From assembly GCA_009792885.1 (NCBI GenBank), contig WMCF01000012.1, forward strand, positions 17,559,492 through 17,623,491: DNA of 64,000 bases, in the 5' to 3' direction. Positions 1 to 10,872 of this stretch are shown here, one piece after another (position 1 is the first letter of the stretch; every line of letters starts with the position of its first letter). The position numbers were made by a program, and so were the translations under genes. The notes under the pieces are model-generated. The model had not been told where the DNA came from. It did not search any database and worked only from the letters and a program-made list of their open reading frames with translations. This stretch comes from Eremophila alpestris peregrina. Its lineage: Eukaryota; Chordata; Aves; Passeriformes; Alaudidae.

Positions 1-7
1 ACAATAC

Positions 8-122
8 TTATTCTTCCTCTTGTGTTCCATATGTCTCAAGAACACTTTCAGGAGCACAAGCCTCCACAGAGATTCCAACATTCCCCTCATGATTCTCCTT
101 CATCATGAAAATTAAATATTCA
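8..122 (-). other. Exon-like frame c, unidentified, minus strand
   Basis: Preceded on the minus strand by a GGCTGCAG acceptor-like site, this 115-bp stretch is open for 37 codons and ends in TAA at 10-8, immediately before a GTATTG. Composition is acidic toward the end (SVLETYGTQEEE). Its start phase fits the end phase of exon-like b. I do not recognise it, and chance is a fair alternative. Confidence 0.25.
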
Positions 123-740
123 CTGCAGCCATAAAGACTATGATCCAGAATCCCCAGGCATTGTTCATCAAACCACATTACTTGTTAAGATTTAACAATA
201 AGAATCCAGAAAAGAAATATTTTCAGAGGAGAACAAAGTTCAGCAAAAATGTGAAACTATGTCTCTGTGTTATTTCTCTTTGTACAAGCTAAGACACATA
301 AAACTGCTGTTCTAACAAGGCATTAGGGATTATCTTTATTCCAGAAGTTACATATTAAAAGCTGTGAAAAATGAGCAGAACAATACATTTCTATGCTTAG
401 AAAATGTGTCTCACTTTGAAATACAAATTTTTGTGATGCAGTTGGAGAAAATAAAAGTTAAAATATTTTCTTTATGGTCCCACTGTGTGCTGATTGCAGA
501 GCAGAGAGGCTAAGAGATCCTGTGCCACAACCACTACTGAGACAACTGGATCATGCAGCTGGCCTGTCTCCCCTGTGTGATTGCTTGGCAATAGGCAACA
601 GAGGGTTTTCCCTGACAAGGATCTTGTTATGTGTGAATTAGATGTGACTTAAACAGATTTTCAGAACAGAATTTTATTCAGATGCAAATCAAAATCAAAT
701 TCTTAATTTTAAACATGAAACGAAGTCTACTTACTATTAC

Positions 741-873
741 CCTTTGTAAATGGATCTAAAAAAGCATTTATCCATTAGCAAAGGCATTGCCAAGGCAATG
801 TGAGGATAATTGGTTTTAGCAGTTGCACAGATTTCAATTAACATAATCCGAAGAGCCACCTGTGAATAAATAT
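741..873 (-). other. Exon-like frame b, unidentified, minus strand
   Basis: A pyrimidine-rich tract and GTTGCAG acceptor-like site precede 43 full codons (IYSQVALRIMLIEICATAK... PHIALAMPLL), followed by a weak GTAATA donor-like site. The helix-turn-helix flavour with P-x-I-A-L is loosely like a TPR repeat. It is not DNAI1 as I know it. Protein-like, but unverified. Confidence 0.3.
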
Positions 874-1655
874 CTGCAACAGTATTAAAATATAAAAGTG
901 AGACCAAAGAAAGGTCAGAGCTATGAGCGTACCATAAGGAAGCAGCACAAACCCTGACCTGCTTCCCATACCATAAAGAGTTTGTAGAGTAGAACAGGAA
1001 CAATTTTTCCAATCAACCAGGGACCTGTGGCTAGTTGGCTCTATTTCCCTTACCTTTGTACATTACTATCATGGTATTACAACTGGAATTTAATGATGCA
1101 ATAGAGGCCTGGTATGACAGGGAGACCCTGAGGAAGACTCAGGATGTGGCACAGAGGAGTACAGGCAGGGGATGATACTGCATGGGGCACATATTTGACA
1201 TCACAGACCCCACAGCTGTAAGCATCTAACCACTGCCCAGTTAGAGAATTGCAGATCTTCAGACAGGGGAACTGAAGAAAATTTGGTTTAGGGGCAGCAA
1301 AGAAGACGAAAAAATAGTATCTGGCACACTGATAAAGCACTATAAGCAGTAATATCAGGTGTAATGTGGAGCACCAGACAAATGGAAAAAGGGAAATATG
1401 AAAATATATTAGTTAACATATAAAAGAAAATCCAGGTGAAGAAGAAACCATCAAAATGGACATCTTATCCTCCCCAGTGAAGGTCTCCAGTTGCTGACAA
1501 CTTATCATAACATCCCCACCAACACCACCAGCAACAGCAAAATCAAATCATCAACCTTAGGAATCAGAACACTGGAAGAAGAGTGAGCACCATACCAGAA
1601 AAGAGGTAGAAACTGGGAAGCTTTCATGCAGCAACTTTAACTGCAGTATCACTAT

Positions 1656-1737
1656 CTTGGTGGGTTTGTTTGGTGTTTTTTTGTTTGTTTGTTTGTTGTT
1701 TGGGGTTTTTTGGTTTTTGTTTTTTTTTTTTTTTTGC
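1656..1737. repeat. Low-complexity T/G-rich tract ending in poly(T)
   Basis: GTTT-type repeats lead into a run of about 18 T. On the minus strand it is A-rich with CAAA units and could be the tail of an unidentified old retroposon. The open frame across it is an artefact of the repeat. Confidence 0.7.
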
Positions 1738-2657
1738 ACAGAAGTGTTTCTTATTTTCTTTAATGAATACATCTGGACTGACAATAATGTTTAGACTAAA
1801 ATTTCAGTCACACTGACATGAAATTTTTAGTTTTATAAGTTGTGCCTTCTCTTTGCCCATAAACAAGATTTTGAATGCAACAAAATTTACAGACTATTGT
1901 AAAATACAGAACCAGGCTCTGAAAGTCTTAACTTTGACCCTACACATGTTTTTAACCTTTATCCAAGGATGGCTTTTGTGTATGACCGGGAGAGGGTGCT
2001 CAAGGAAGAAGTTTCATTGCATCTGTCAGTGAGATTTACCAGCCTTCTCCATGCCTCATGCCTGCTTTCCTACCGGTCTCTACTTGTTGACTGTGACAGC
2101 TTGCTTTGGGGCTTCTTGGAATTAATCAAAGTAGTTCCCTACAGCAGGGAGCAAGCACATGACTGACAGGACATAAAATTATACTTATTATGTCTGGTAT
2201 TTTGAACTAAAGAAGCTCCAACCACTCCATCCAACCTGAACAGTAATGCTTTAGAACTACTCTGTTATCACATAGATTCTTGGTCAAATGCTGCACTGCA
2301 TGGACACAGCCCACGCCAAAGACATAATAAGCCTGAAGTGGGAGGATGGGAGCCAGCCTACAGAGATCAGTGTGGGTCTGGGGCTTTTTTCCATGTGTGC
2401 TCCACAAAGATAGGACAGCCATATCTGGAGCAGTCTAAGAAGGAGCTGGTCCTTAACTTATTCTAAGGGTCGTTCAGAAAACTCTTGCCTCCTGCCCAGA
2501 TAAAACATCCCTCACAATGTAGAGACTGATTTCAACAACAACAAAAGTAGAATGATTTATTTGCTGGATATTCTGGACTCTTGCAAGTGAAGGTAGAGAC
2601 TGTAACTCCACTTGACTCAGTACTCTACAGAAGTCAGCACAAAAAGCAAAGACATAC

Positions 2658-2741
2658 TTTGCTCTGCAAGCATCATTCCTGCTGCCTCCATCTGTGCTGC
2701 AGAAGGTTCATCCCAAAGTATCTCAAACTTTTGGAACCCAG
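2658..2741 (-). other. Exon-like frame a, unidentified, minus strand
   Basis: A T/C-rich tract with CCTTCCAG precedes 27 full codons (FQKFEILWDEPSAAQMEAAG...), ending at a GTATGT donor-like site in phase 1, which joins in phase to frame b. I do not recognise the product. An 84-bp open stretch with splice-like ends can occur by chance. Confidence 0.3.
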
Positions 2742-3521
2742 CTGGAAGGTGGCATGAAGATGAAAAATTAAAATGAGGAAAAATGAGATTCTAGTATTTT
2801 GGCAATTTTAGCAATAGGTGAAGGTCATCAAAACTAGTAGATCTGTTTAAAACTATTAAAAGAACCAAGCTGGGAAGCAAACATAAGTCAGTCAAGAATA
2901 CAAAATCTTTTACTCTCTTTCCTAATTCAGATAATAGCACAGACAATACTGCTGTGCTGTTTGATGAAAAGGGCAGTCCTGACATCCCTCTTTATTGGTG
3001 CATCTGTGCTTTGTTCATTTGCTGGGTTTTTTTGCAAGCTCTCGCTCCCTGTATGTCTTTCCAAAGACAGCACACTTTTCTTTTTCATACCTTTTCTTAA
3101 ATTTCTCTCTGCCACATTAGCTGTAAAGAGTTCTCAATATCACCTAGGTAGTCTGTGTTCTGCCACCATAGCTTCCTTACTCTTCTTTTTTTACTGTAAC
3201 AATGCATTACCCATAAACTATGATTAAAAATGTAATCCTTTTACTCTGACAGCTACCTAAAATACATCACACAGTTTGTACAATAGGGAAGAGGTCACAA
3301 ACACATCTACAATACAAATAAAAAATAAATTATAACTGGGAATCAACATCATGATGATATATTCACTAGTTAGACATTTACAATAGCTTGCCTTAATTTA
3401 CATGTTTAAAATTCAAGCACATTTTTGTGTATCACATTAGCTACAGGAAAAAAAAAAGTTAACAGACTATTATTAACATCTCAAAGAGAAGCATTCAGAA
3501 CTTAGAAAATGTGAGAATTAA

Positions 3522-3536
3522 GGTTGCCGGGGAAAC
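3522..3536. promoter_or_regulatory. RFX X-box-like motif 1
   Basis: GGTTGCCGGGGAAAC has an X-box left half GTTGCC, a 2-bp centre, and a right half GGAAAC. It lies in the presumed DNAI1 intron, about 6.7 kb from the start codon. Confidence 0.4.
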
Positions 3537-3945
3537 ATTCATTTCATCCCATTGGGCACAGGCATTATGATACACAGCTTAACTCCATAGTCACGCACTT
3601 TGTTTTTTGTAGATTTCCTGCCTCACTTCAGTCCTCCCAGGTTATGTTTCTATAGATTATTAGTTTATATTGTTCAGCATCCAGAGAGGCGGGGGCTTTT
3701 TGTAATCCATAGCCCAAGTCAGACATATAACAAAGAACTATTCAATACAAGCAGTTACATTTTAGCAAATTCTAGTTAAACTAAAGATGTTTTTGCTACA
3801 GGGGAAAAAAATAAAGTCTTCCTAAATCTTCCTAATAAATGTGCTTATATCCCTGGCTTTAATAATAACAGTCATTAACAAGAAGAGGAGTGTGAATAAT
3901 CATGAGGAATTTATATTAGGAAAGGAAAAAAAAAAAAGGCGACAT

Positions 3946-3960
3946 GGTTGCTAGGGAACG
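3946..3960. promoter_or_regulatory. RFX X-box-like motif 2
   Basis: GGTTGCTAGGGAACG repeats the X-box pattern about 420 bp from the first, in the same orientation. It sits next to a minus-strand GTAAG donor-like site at 3,991-3,995. Confidence 0.4.
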
Positions 3961-6900
3961 AAGGAACAGGCAGGAGGCATTAAGGACTTTCTTACCTCCA
4001 GGTCACCATCATAACTCTGACCACTCTGGGAGATGCTCAAGTGCTCCAGAGAAAAATGCCAGTCAGAACTAATGGAGGCTAATCATGTTTTACTCTGATT
4101 ACTATCTTACATTAAAGAAATTAAGAGATTGCTACACTTTCAACAGCGAAAAGATATTAGAAGCCTGTAACAGTCACAGTATTTACATGAAGGCTACAGA
4201 AGACTCAAGTGACTGTCTCTTTCTGGATCTTTCTTCCAGGGTGTGTATGATAGCAGCCCCTAGGAATCCATCCCTGAGCCAGACATTTACTATGCTACAA
4301 GACAAATTGACTATTGACTACAGCAAAGATACCATAATCCAACAGGATGATAAAAATGAAAAGAGGAAACGGATAAAAAGTGATGTTTTAAATGCAAGTT
4401 AATATTCCTTTCCCTTCTCACAGCTCCCTCTATCACAGACAAGCCACTGAGAGGTACAAATAGCTGCAAAATCAAGCCTTTCAGCAGGGAGTCTTCCTGC
4501 TGCTCAGCTATCCAACAAGCATTTCCAATTGTATTTTGGGTAGGTAATATATATTTAATTTTTCTGTAGTCATAAAATATGAAATCAAAAATAAGAAGAA
4601 ACTACTGGCTACTTTCTAAAGACCACGGCTGTAAATGAAGAAAAAAAAAGTTTTAAAAGAAAGCCCTACCAGACTGGCATTTCATAAGAGGTATCATATT
4701 TCTGCATCCAAGAAGAAAAAGATGGCAAGGGCAATAATCAAAGACTTGCACTGTTTAGTAGAAGTTTTGCCCTGAACTCCCTAGTAATGTTACCAGATTG
4801 CCCTGCAATGAACAAAATAAAAAAATTACACTCAACCATATATTCAGGTCTTGTTCTTCTTGTTTACTCTATGCACATTTTTCTCACATCGCTCTCCCTT
4901 TTGTTGGTGACATGACAGTCACTAATTGCTGATCTGAGACTCATTAACTGAATTTATACAAAACAGACGGGACTATCTGTATCTATTGCAATTTGGTATT
5001 ATTGACTGAATAGCAAAAGCTCTGAAGTTTTTTCCAAGTCTGTTTCCTTCTGAACTTTCTTCTAGAGCCCTGCTTTTCAACTATTTTGTCATTTGCTGCA
5101 CAAATCCCCTGATTTGTCAGTGCCAATTCTGGTGGTAAATAAATCATCCCGGTGACCTAGGAAGCAGAGATTTACTCTCAAGAGCCAGTGTTCATTTTAA
5201 ACCAGGTTGAATCCTGAATTAGTGAGCACAGAAAACCCCCAGGAAAAATGTGTCTATTCCTCAGTTTCAGTCCCGAGGCCAGACCTGCCTACCCAAACAG
5301 GAGATGCGATGACTGTTATCACGTGTGCTATGCTGCCATCTAGGATAAGGGTTGTCACTACAGCCTTTGCTTACTGGTACATCCTTCTCCCATACTGCCA
5401 GAATAATAAACTGTCCCTTTCAGACTAGATCTTCTAATGGATCATGGCATGGTGAGGAGCCAGACACCATTATTCAGTGGCTCCTTGAGAAATGTAAAAT
5501 TTCTTCTTATGCTTAAAGCGTAAGGGTGGACAAGTAGAGCTGGATTAACAGATCCAGCCTAAAATACCAGAGAACTCAGTAGCAGGGATGATGCAGGCTG
5601 GCCACTCTGACAAGCTGAAGTGTCAGTTCATATTAAGCAAATTTTCCAAGAGCTGAAAATTGATTACATACTAATGAAACACTCATCAGTGCAAATTACA
5701 AACCCAGACTATATTTTTAAAATATCATTAAAGAGACATTCTTGCAGCCTTCCTGCTCCCCATGCTAGCTGTCACCATAATACAATCAGGCTATAAGGCT
5801 GAGCAATCACAGAAACACTTCTGTTAAGTTTATTTCATCTTCCTGAGCAGAGACAGTCATTCCCACTTTCTCTGCAGCACAGCACAGAGATTAACTAGAA
5901 TTGTGGGGAAAAGGTAATGCACTTGTAAGGCAGTAATGTGCTTGTTGGATTCTAAAAGAAAGAGGTAGAGACATTATGAGAGCTAAGCTTGGCATTTCTG
6001 TAAAATTATTTCCTAGGTTTCCTGCTAGCTTTTTATTCCTGCTTTGAATATTAGCAAACTCCATAGTAAACCACCACTTGGCACAAGGAGTAAGAAATCA
6101 CAGCATGGAGACAAAGTCACTTCCAGCCTGCCCTGCAGCAGATATTTATTTGCACACACTAGGGATGCCAATTTAAGAGCTATTTGCCAATACATTCTAT
6201 GTTTTCTGAGTGATGCTAAATGGAGTGTTTATTTTATATTCCATGGGTGTTTTAATGCATGTTTAAGAACAAGTAAGCACCTTAAAAGCCTTCTCAGGGG
6301 AAGAAAAAAAAAAAAAAAAAGAAAAGCAGAAAATACAAAAAAAAGTATTATCTCATTGTTTTCTGTATTCAGGTAAGTGGTCTATATGCTTCTTTTGTGA
6401 CTTGCTGACCAGCAAAGAAGCTGTTTCCATGTCAGTGGGTATGCAAGACCACAGGGTAACAACAAATGCCTCTCTGTCCTAATTCAGACCCTTTCTTAAC
6501 ACTGTTTAAGTGATCTGTTCCTGCAGTGGGGTTAACCCTAACTGATAAGATTGATCAGTGTGGTTTTGAATTTGAAATGCCAAATGTATGCAAGGTGTGC
6601 TAAGGAACCATAATGAGATCTTGCTTGTCCTTGGGGTGGGTGCAGCCACAGAGGTACACAATTAGCACAGGGAGCTCTGCACAGCTCACTCAGAGTTTTT
6701 CCTTGAGCTTCATAGCAAAGGCATGGAAATCTGAAACAAACTCTTCCAATCTGTCAAACATGTTCACAATAACAATGTCAAAATTGCAGCCACTTTCTTG
6801 CATCACCCAGGACCACACACAGGACTGACACAAGACCAACAGGGTGCTTTTCCTTGTCCTAACACTTTCTGCATGTCCATGCACATGCCACATACGTCAG

Positions 6901-7377
6901 TGTTTTTAACACCACACTTCCGAGTGTCCTGTTTGACATACTCAAGACCTCATTTTTCAGGGAAGCTGAGAATCTGATGCACCCATTCCCTTCAGTCTGA
7001 TGCAGGAAAGTTGGCTTATGCCTTTCCACAATTCCACATCCCTCCAAAAAGCTGTTGAGCTCAATTGTGCTTAACATATTTCAGATCTGAAAGGAATGGT
7101 GTTACTGAAGTACAGAACATACATGGGTGCTACTTCCAAATCTTCATAGGGAGCACAAAAATATACAATACTATTTAAGACTTTGAACATTGAAACACTG
7201 AAATTTCTTATTAATGTACACCAACATATAAAAGCCTACGAAACACACGAAAGGCATTTATAAATAAAGCTTGGTCAAGTCAACCAATTCATCTGGAACA
7301 CCCAAACTTTAATTCTTATGATCAACGCAACTTTGACATATTTTCACCCATCAGGTGGCTGGAGACTGAGCTGGAGG

Positions 7378-7745
7378 CAGAAATCACCTGGATAAAGTAA
7401 AAAAAAATAAAGCAAGAAACTGATGTTAGAGGAGAAGGCAGATACAAGACAGGCACAGAAAAGCAGACAATCCCCACATAAGGGAGAAGAAGAAAAGGAT
7501 AAGAATTGATCAGAAAGCATGTGAAGAACATAGAGTCATGAAAGCAGAGGAGGAGCTGGAAGTGATATATGGTAAAAGGTAAAAGGGAATAGGTGTACAG
7601 GTAAGTATCCCAGCTTTGAGAATAATCTCAGGAAGAAAACTTTCAAAGTGAAAGCAGTCAGCAGTGAAAAAACTAAGAAGCAGGGCAGAATAAAGCAATA
7701 TATAAAAAACAGAAGAATAAAAAGCACAGGGACGGGGGAAAAGAG
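7378..7745. repeat. Purine-rich (A+G) biased stretch
   Basis: About 370 bp of the plus strand are strongly enriched in A and G with few pyrimidine runs. This explains the overlapping hydrophobic minus-strand open frames here as composition effects. Confidence 0.5.
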
Positions 7746-9399
7746 CATACTACCACAGAAGAATTCTTGTCAATAATTGGAATCTAAACCTTGACCCACC
7801 AATTAGTTTTACAGTGGCCACTATGGCCCAGTAGGTATCAAACATCAGGCCCTGGCTGAGCAGTGGGTAGTGCAAAGGCATTCACCCCCCACACTCCCAA
7901 AGCCACTGAGATGTCATCTGCACTCTGAGTCAGTGAAAATGAGACAAGGGCCTCTGGACTCAGAACCAGGTAGTCAACCATACAATTCCTCCACTGGAAG
8001 AATATTCTAGCAGATAAAAGGATGTGAAACAGCAATCAGCAAATTTAACAACCACAAGGCAAACATAGGAAATGTAGTATGGGAAAAATTAATATTATTG
8101 TCTTTTAAATTATTGTGATCAAAGTTATACAAAAAGCCAAATACCCTCAGAGTTTAAACAGTTTATGATGTTTCAAAAGCTTTAAAATAAAAAGAATGCC
8201 TTTACAGCACATTAAGTTTTTCAAACAACATGTCAATTGAAGCCTCTCCATTTCAGAGTATTTGAGATAACGGCTACTGAAAATGATTGAAAATATTTAT
8301 TTGGAAATTCTGAAAATAAAAGAAATTGAAAATCAGAGCAAGCATTTCATTCTGAGTTTAGTTTGCACCATTATTCATGGGTTTATTTACAATTTTAGCA
8401 TAAACATCTTCATTATCTAGGACTGGATGTGGGGTTTGATTCTGAGTTTGTGCCCTTTTAAAACTTTATAAAGCCCATTGTATCTTGGTACTTATTCATA
8501 CTTACGAAGGGATTAGGAACATCAGAGTGATCCTCTCACTCATGCCTGCTAACCCTCTTCCCACCAACCCTAACATCAAGTACATTGGGATTGATTTAAA
8601 CATGTTAACAAAAGGGTTTTATCAGCCAGGCCACCATCCAATCTCAAATCAAATATTTTGATACTCCAGTAGCAGACAAGATCCAGGAATTAATCAAATT
8701 AATCTGAGTTTTTCATCCCAAAAGAAGATGCATGCAGACACGTCCACACATTGCCCAAAGGATTACTGTGAGGTTTCACAGACACAGACCCCACAGTACT
8801 TTAGGGTTAGGGCCAGGAAGAGTAGCAAATGATTCCTCTTCATTGCTTGAGCTGAGCAAAGACCAAATAGCAAAGCAAAAGGAAAAAGACAAAACTTACA
8901 GCTAGATATAACTATTTTTTTAAATTTTGTAAGAAAAAGTATTTTATCCTGTACACTCAGTGTCTCTGGGAGACCCCAGGGCAGGCTGGAGATACCTTGA
9001 GTGCATTAGAACCTGCCTTGGAAGGGGTGTTGCATACTGGAAGCGTGATGAAATGGTGTCTGAGGACTTTGTAGTCTCACAGGACTGAACAGCATGGTGA
9101 CAGAATGAGAAGTGCTGCACCTTTGGGAGAGGCTAGTTTGAACAGCTGTGTAATGCCACAGAATTCTGTGAAATGCCACAATACTCTCAGGGTACACAGA
9201 CAGCTGAAAGGACAGGATGACATAATATGATGCAGCCAGGACTCTACAAGGCCAAGAGGGGCTGTGCTGACTCCACTGACACACCCAGCCCCGCGGGCTA
9301 CAGCTCTGCGGGGCAAGTGAAGTTCTCACTTCAACCCCTCAGCTGTGCTTAGTAGGACCTGGATGTGAATAGGCAGGTGACTAGGTGACTATGAGCCCG

Positions 9400-10008
9400 C
9401 AGTGTGCTCCTGCTGCCAACGGTATCCTGTGGTGCATTGGGAAGGATGTAGCCAGCAGGTCAAGAGAGGTGATCCCACACTTCCACTGGGCCCTAGATGA
9501 GGCCACATGTGGAGTGCTGTGTCCTGTTCTGGGCTCCTCAGCACAAGGAAATCAAGGAGCTGTCAAAAAGGGTCCAGCAGAGACCACAAAGGTGATTGGG
9601 GGTGCAAAACAGCTATTTCATGAGGAGACACTGCATGTCCTCATGCATTGCTAGCCTTGTTCAGTCTGGAGAAGACTGAGAGGGGATCTCATCAATGCAT
9701 ATAAAAATATATCAAAGCCAGTTCCAAGGGGATTGTGCCAGACTCTTTTCAGTGATACCCAGTGACAGGACAAGGAGCAGTGTCCATAAAGTAAAACACA
9801 AGAAGCTCCACTTCAACTTGAGGAAGAACTTCTTAACGCTGAGGGTGGCAGAGCACTGCAACAGCTGCGCAGCGAGGTCCTGGAGTCTCCTCTCTGGAGA
9901 CATCCAAACACCACCTGGATGTGTTCCTGTGTCTAGGTGGCCCTGCCTTGGCAGAGGGGTTAGACTGGGTGATCTCCCTTCCAACCCCAACGATCCTGTG
10001 ATTCTGAG
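9400..10008 (+). mobile_element. CR1 LINE, 3' part (end of ORF2 and 3' UTR)
   Basis: About 600 bp match the avian CR1 3' region as I know it. Landmarks in order are GTGTCCTGTTCTGGGCTCC, GGTCCAGCAGAG, CTGGAGAAGACTGAGAGGGGATCTCATCAATG (described here as a split landmark, 9,667-9,697), AGACTCTTTTCAGTG, GGACAAGGAGCA, and the terminal CTTCCAACCCC followed by a GATCCTGTGATTCTG tail at about 9,990-10,008. The element is 5'-truncated, as is usual for CR1. The open frames over it on both strands are decayed fragments without intact coding capacity. It ends exactly where the CpG island begins. Confidence 0.9.
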
Positions 10009-10181
10009 AACCGTCACGGGTGGCGGTTTGGGGAACAGCGACGGCCCCCACTGGTGTCACACCAAGGACAGAGCTCAGAGCGGGAGCCGAGGGCAAGAGG
10101 GTCACAGCGGGGCTGCACAGCGACGCTCCCTCTCATGGGCCACCGCCTCCCGCCAGGCGCCGCAGTTACGCCATTCGGGTG

Positions 10182-10209
10182 TGACGTCACGGCGCATGCG
10201 ATGACGTCA
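10182..10209. promoter_or_regulatory. Paired CRE palindromes flanking an NRF1 site
   Basis: TGACGTCA occurs at 10,182-10,189 and again at 10,202-10,209, with GCGCATGCG (NRF1 type) between them at 10,192-10,200. All three are perfect or near-perfect core matches. The cluster sits 39-66 bp inside the minus-strand intron that follows the putative DNAI1 exon 1, so it could act as a downstream element of that promoter. Binding by CREB/ATF and NRF1 is inferred from the motifs only. Confidence 0.7.
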
Positions 10210-10248
10210 CCATGGCGATGCCACCACGGGAGTGCGGCAAGCCCTTAC

Positions 10249-10281
10249 CTGCCGGCGCTTGTCGGCCGCCTTGGCGGGCAT
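10249..10281 (-). CDS. DNAI1: Probable DNAI1 coding exon 1 (dynein axonemal intermediate chain 1), partial gene
   Basis: On the minus strand an ATG at 10,281 opens 11 codons reading MPAKAADKRRQ, then CAG|GTAAGG, a near-perfect donor in phase 0. Human DNAI1 exon 1 codes 16 residues beginning MIPASAKAPHKQ, also ends on a Gln codon in phase 0, and starts next to FAM219A in the opposite direction. Tiny size, phase, Lys/Ala-rich composition and head-to-head position all agree. DNAI1 is a WD-repeat intermediate chain of the ciliary outer dynein arm, acting in the axoneme of motile cilia and sperm tails. I could not find exon 2, so intron 1 probably runs leftwards for several kb. Eleven residues are too few to prove identity; the call leans on synteny. 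An unrelated gene starting at this island is the alternative, and the unidentified minus-strand exon-like segments at the left end keep it open. Confidence 0.55.
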
Positions 10282-10338
10282 GGCCGTCCCCCACTGCAGG
10301 GGCCGCTTCTCGCCTCAAGCCCGCGCCCACCCGGCACG

Positions 10339-10380
10339 CCGGAAGTTGATGGCGGCAGCTATGGCAACGCGCCGGAAGTG
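10339..10380. promoter_or_regulatory. Twin ETS sites with an X-box-like half site upstream of the DNAI1 start
   Basis: CCGGAAGTTG at 10,339 and CCGGAAGTG at 10,372 are ETS-family cores. Between them, 10,358-10,368 reads GTTGCCATAGC on the minus strand: a good left half of an RFX X-box (GTTGCCATGG type) with a degenerate right half. It lies roughly 80 bp upstream of the putative DNAI1 ATG. RFX control of ciliary dynein genes is established; use of this particular site is inference. Confidence 0.5.
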
Positions 10381-10484
10381 GAGGATGGACCTCGCCATTC
10401 CCAAACCCCCCCGCTCTCCCCTTGAAGGGAGGAATGGTACATTCGGCCGCTGCAAACAGAGCGCCGCGGCCCAGAGTGACATCT

Positions 10485-10830
10485 GACCCCGCCCCTTGAT
10501 GAATATTCAAATAAGGGGCGTGGTCACGGGGAACCCAGCATCTGGGCCTCGACCTGGTGATGGAGGCCCCTCCCGCTTCATGAATATCAATGGCGGGGGA
10601 GGCCTCCAGGAACAGAGTGACCGGGCACAAAACTAAAACTAGTTGTAGCGGTCACGCCCTTAAATAAATATTCAAAAGAAGGCGGGGCAGCAGTGAGAGC
10701 ACCGTTCGGTCACCGATGAATATTTATGAATATTCAAAAGGGGCGGGACAGCGGAACCCAGCATCCGGGCCCCGAGCGAGGGACAGTGGCCCCGCCCTTC
10801 ATGAATATTTAGACGAGGCGGGGCGGCGGC
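10485..10830. repeat. Degenerate tandem array: A/T palindrome cores between GC boxes
   Basis: Five units carry a TGAATATTCA-like core: 10,500-10,509 (perfect palindrome), 10,581-10,589, 10,665-10,673, a double core at 10,717-10,726 plus 10,727-10,736 (the second perfect), and 10,802-10,811. Most cores are preceded by a C-rich box (CCGCCC or similar) and all but one are closely followed by GGGGCG or GGCGGGGC, so a unit is itself an imperfect dyad. Core spacing is roughly 55-85 bp. Spacer text is also shared: GAACCCAGCATC followed by T/C and GGGCC occurs after both the first and the fourth core. This looks like a diverged tandem repeat inside the promoter, not a transposon. Confidence 0.8.
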
Positions 10831-10872
10831 CGGACCCGGAAGCGGCGCGGCTGAGTCACGGCGGCGGCGGCG

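Larger units (their letters stand above)
1..9399 (-). other. Presumed DNAI1 intron 1 and downstream minus-strand gene territory
   Basis: AT-rich DNA without recognised coding exons of DNAI1: I looked for the WD-repeat, NPHAPQNIVRYSF and PPDQL-type segments and found none. It contains a T/G tract, the purine-rich stretch, poly(A) runs (near 3,928 and 6,306), two X-box-like motifs, and a few minus-strand exon-like frames described in the findings. Other open frames here look like chance. Confidence 0.45.

Noticed and set aside
4085..4402. 105-codon plus-strand frame, rich in Asp/Lys/Ser
   Set aside because: Not recognised, no polypyrimidine tract or donor at its ends, and it sits within presumed intron; chance is the simplest explanation.
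6690..6893. Minus-strand frame with a FDIVIVNMFDRLEEF stretch and a GTGAGC after its stop
   Set aside because: It looked protein-like and I considered a transposase relic or an exon, but no family match or acceptor supports it.
7838..8035. Minus-strand frame preceded by a TTCTTCCAG acceptor-like site
   Set aside because: The best donor-like site would truncate it in a frame that does not fit the other exon-like pieces, and nothing in it is recognisable.
9385..10204. Open frames of 89-169 codons
   Set aside because: They lie in the CR1 3' region and run into the island; they are not an intact reverse transcriptase frame.
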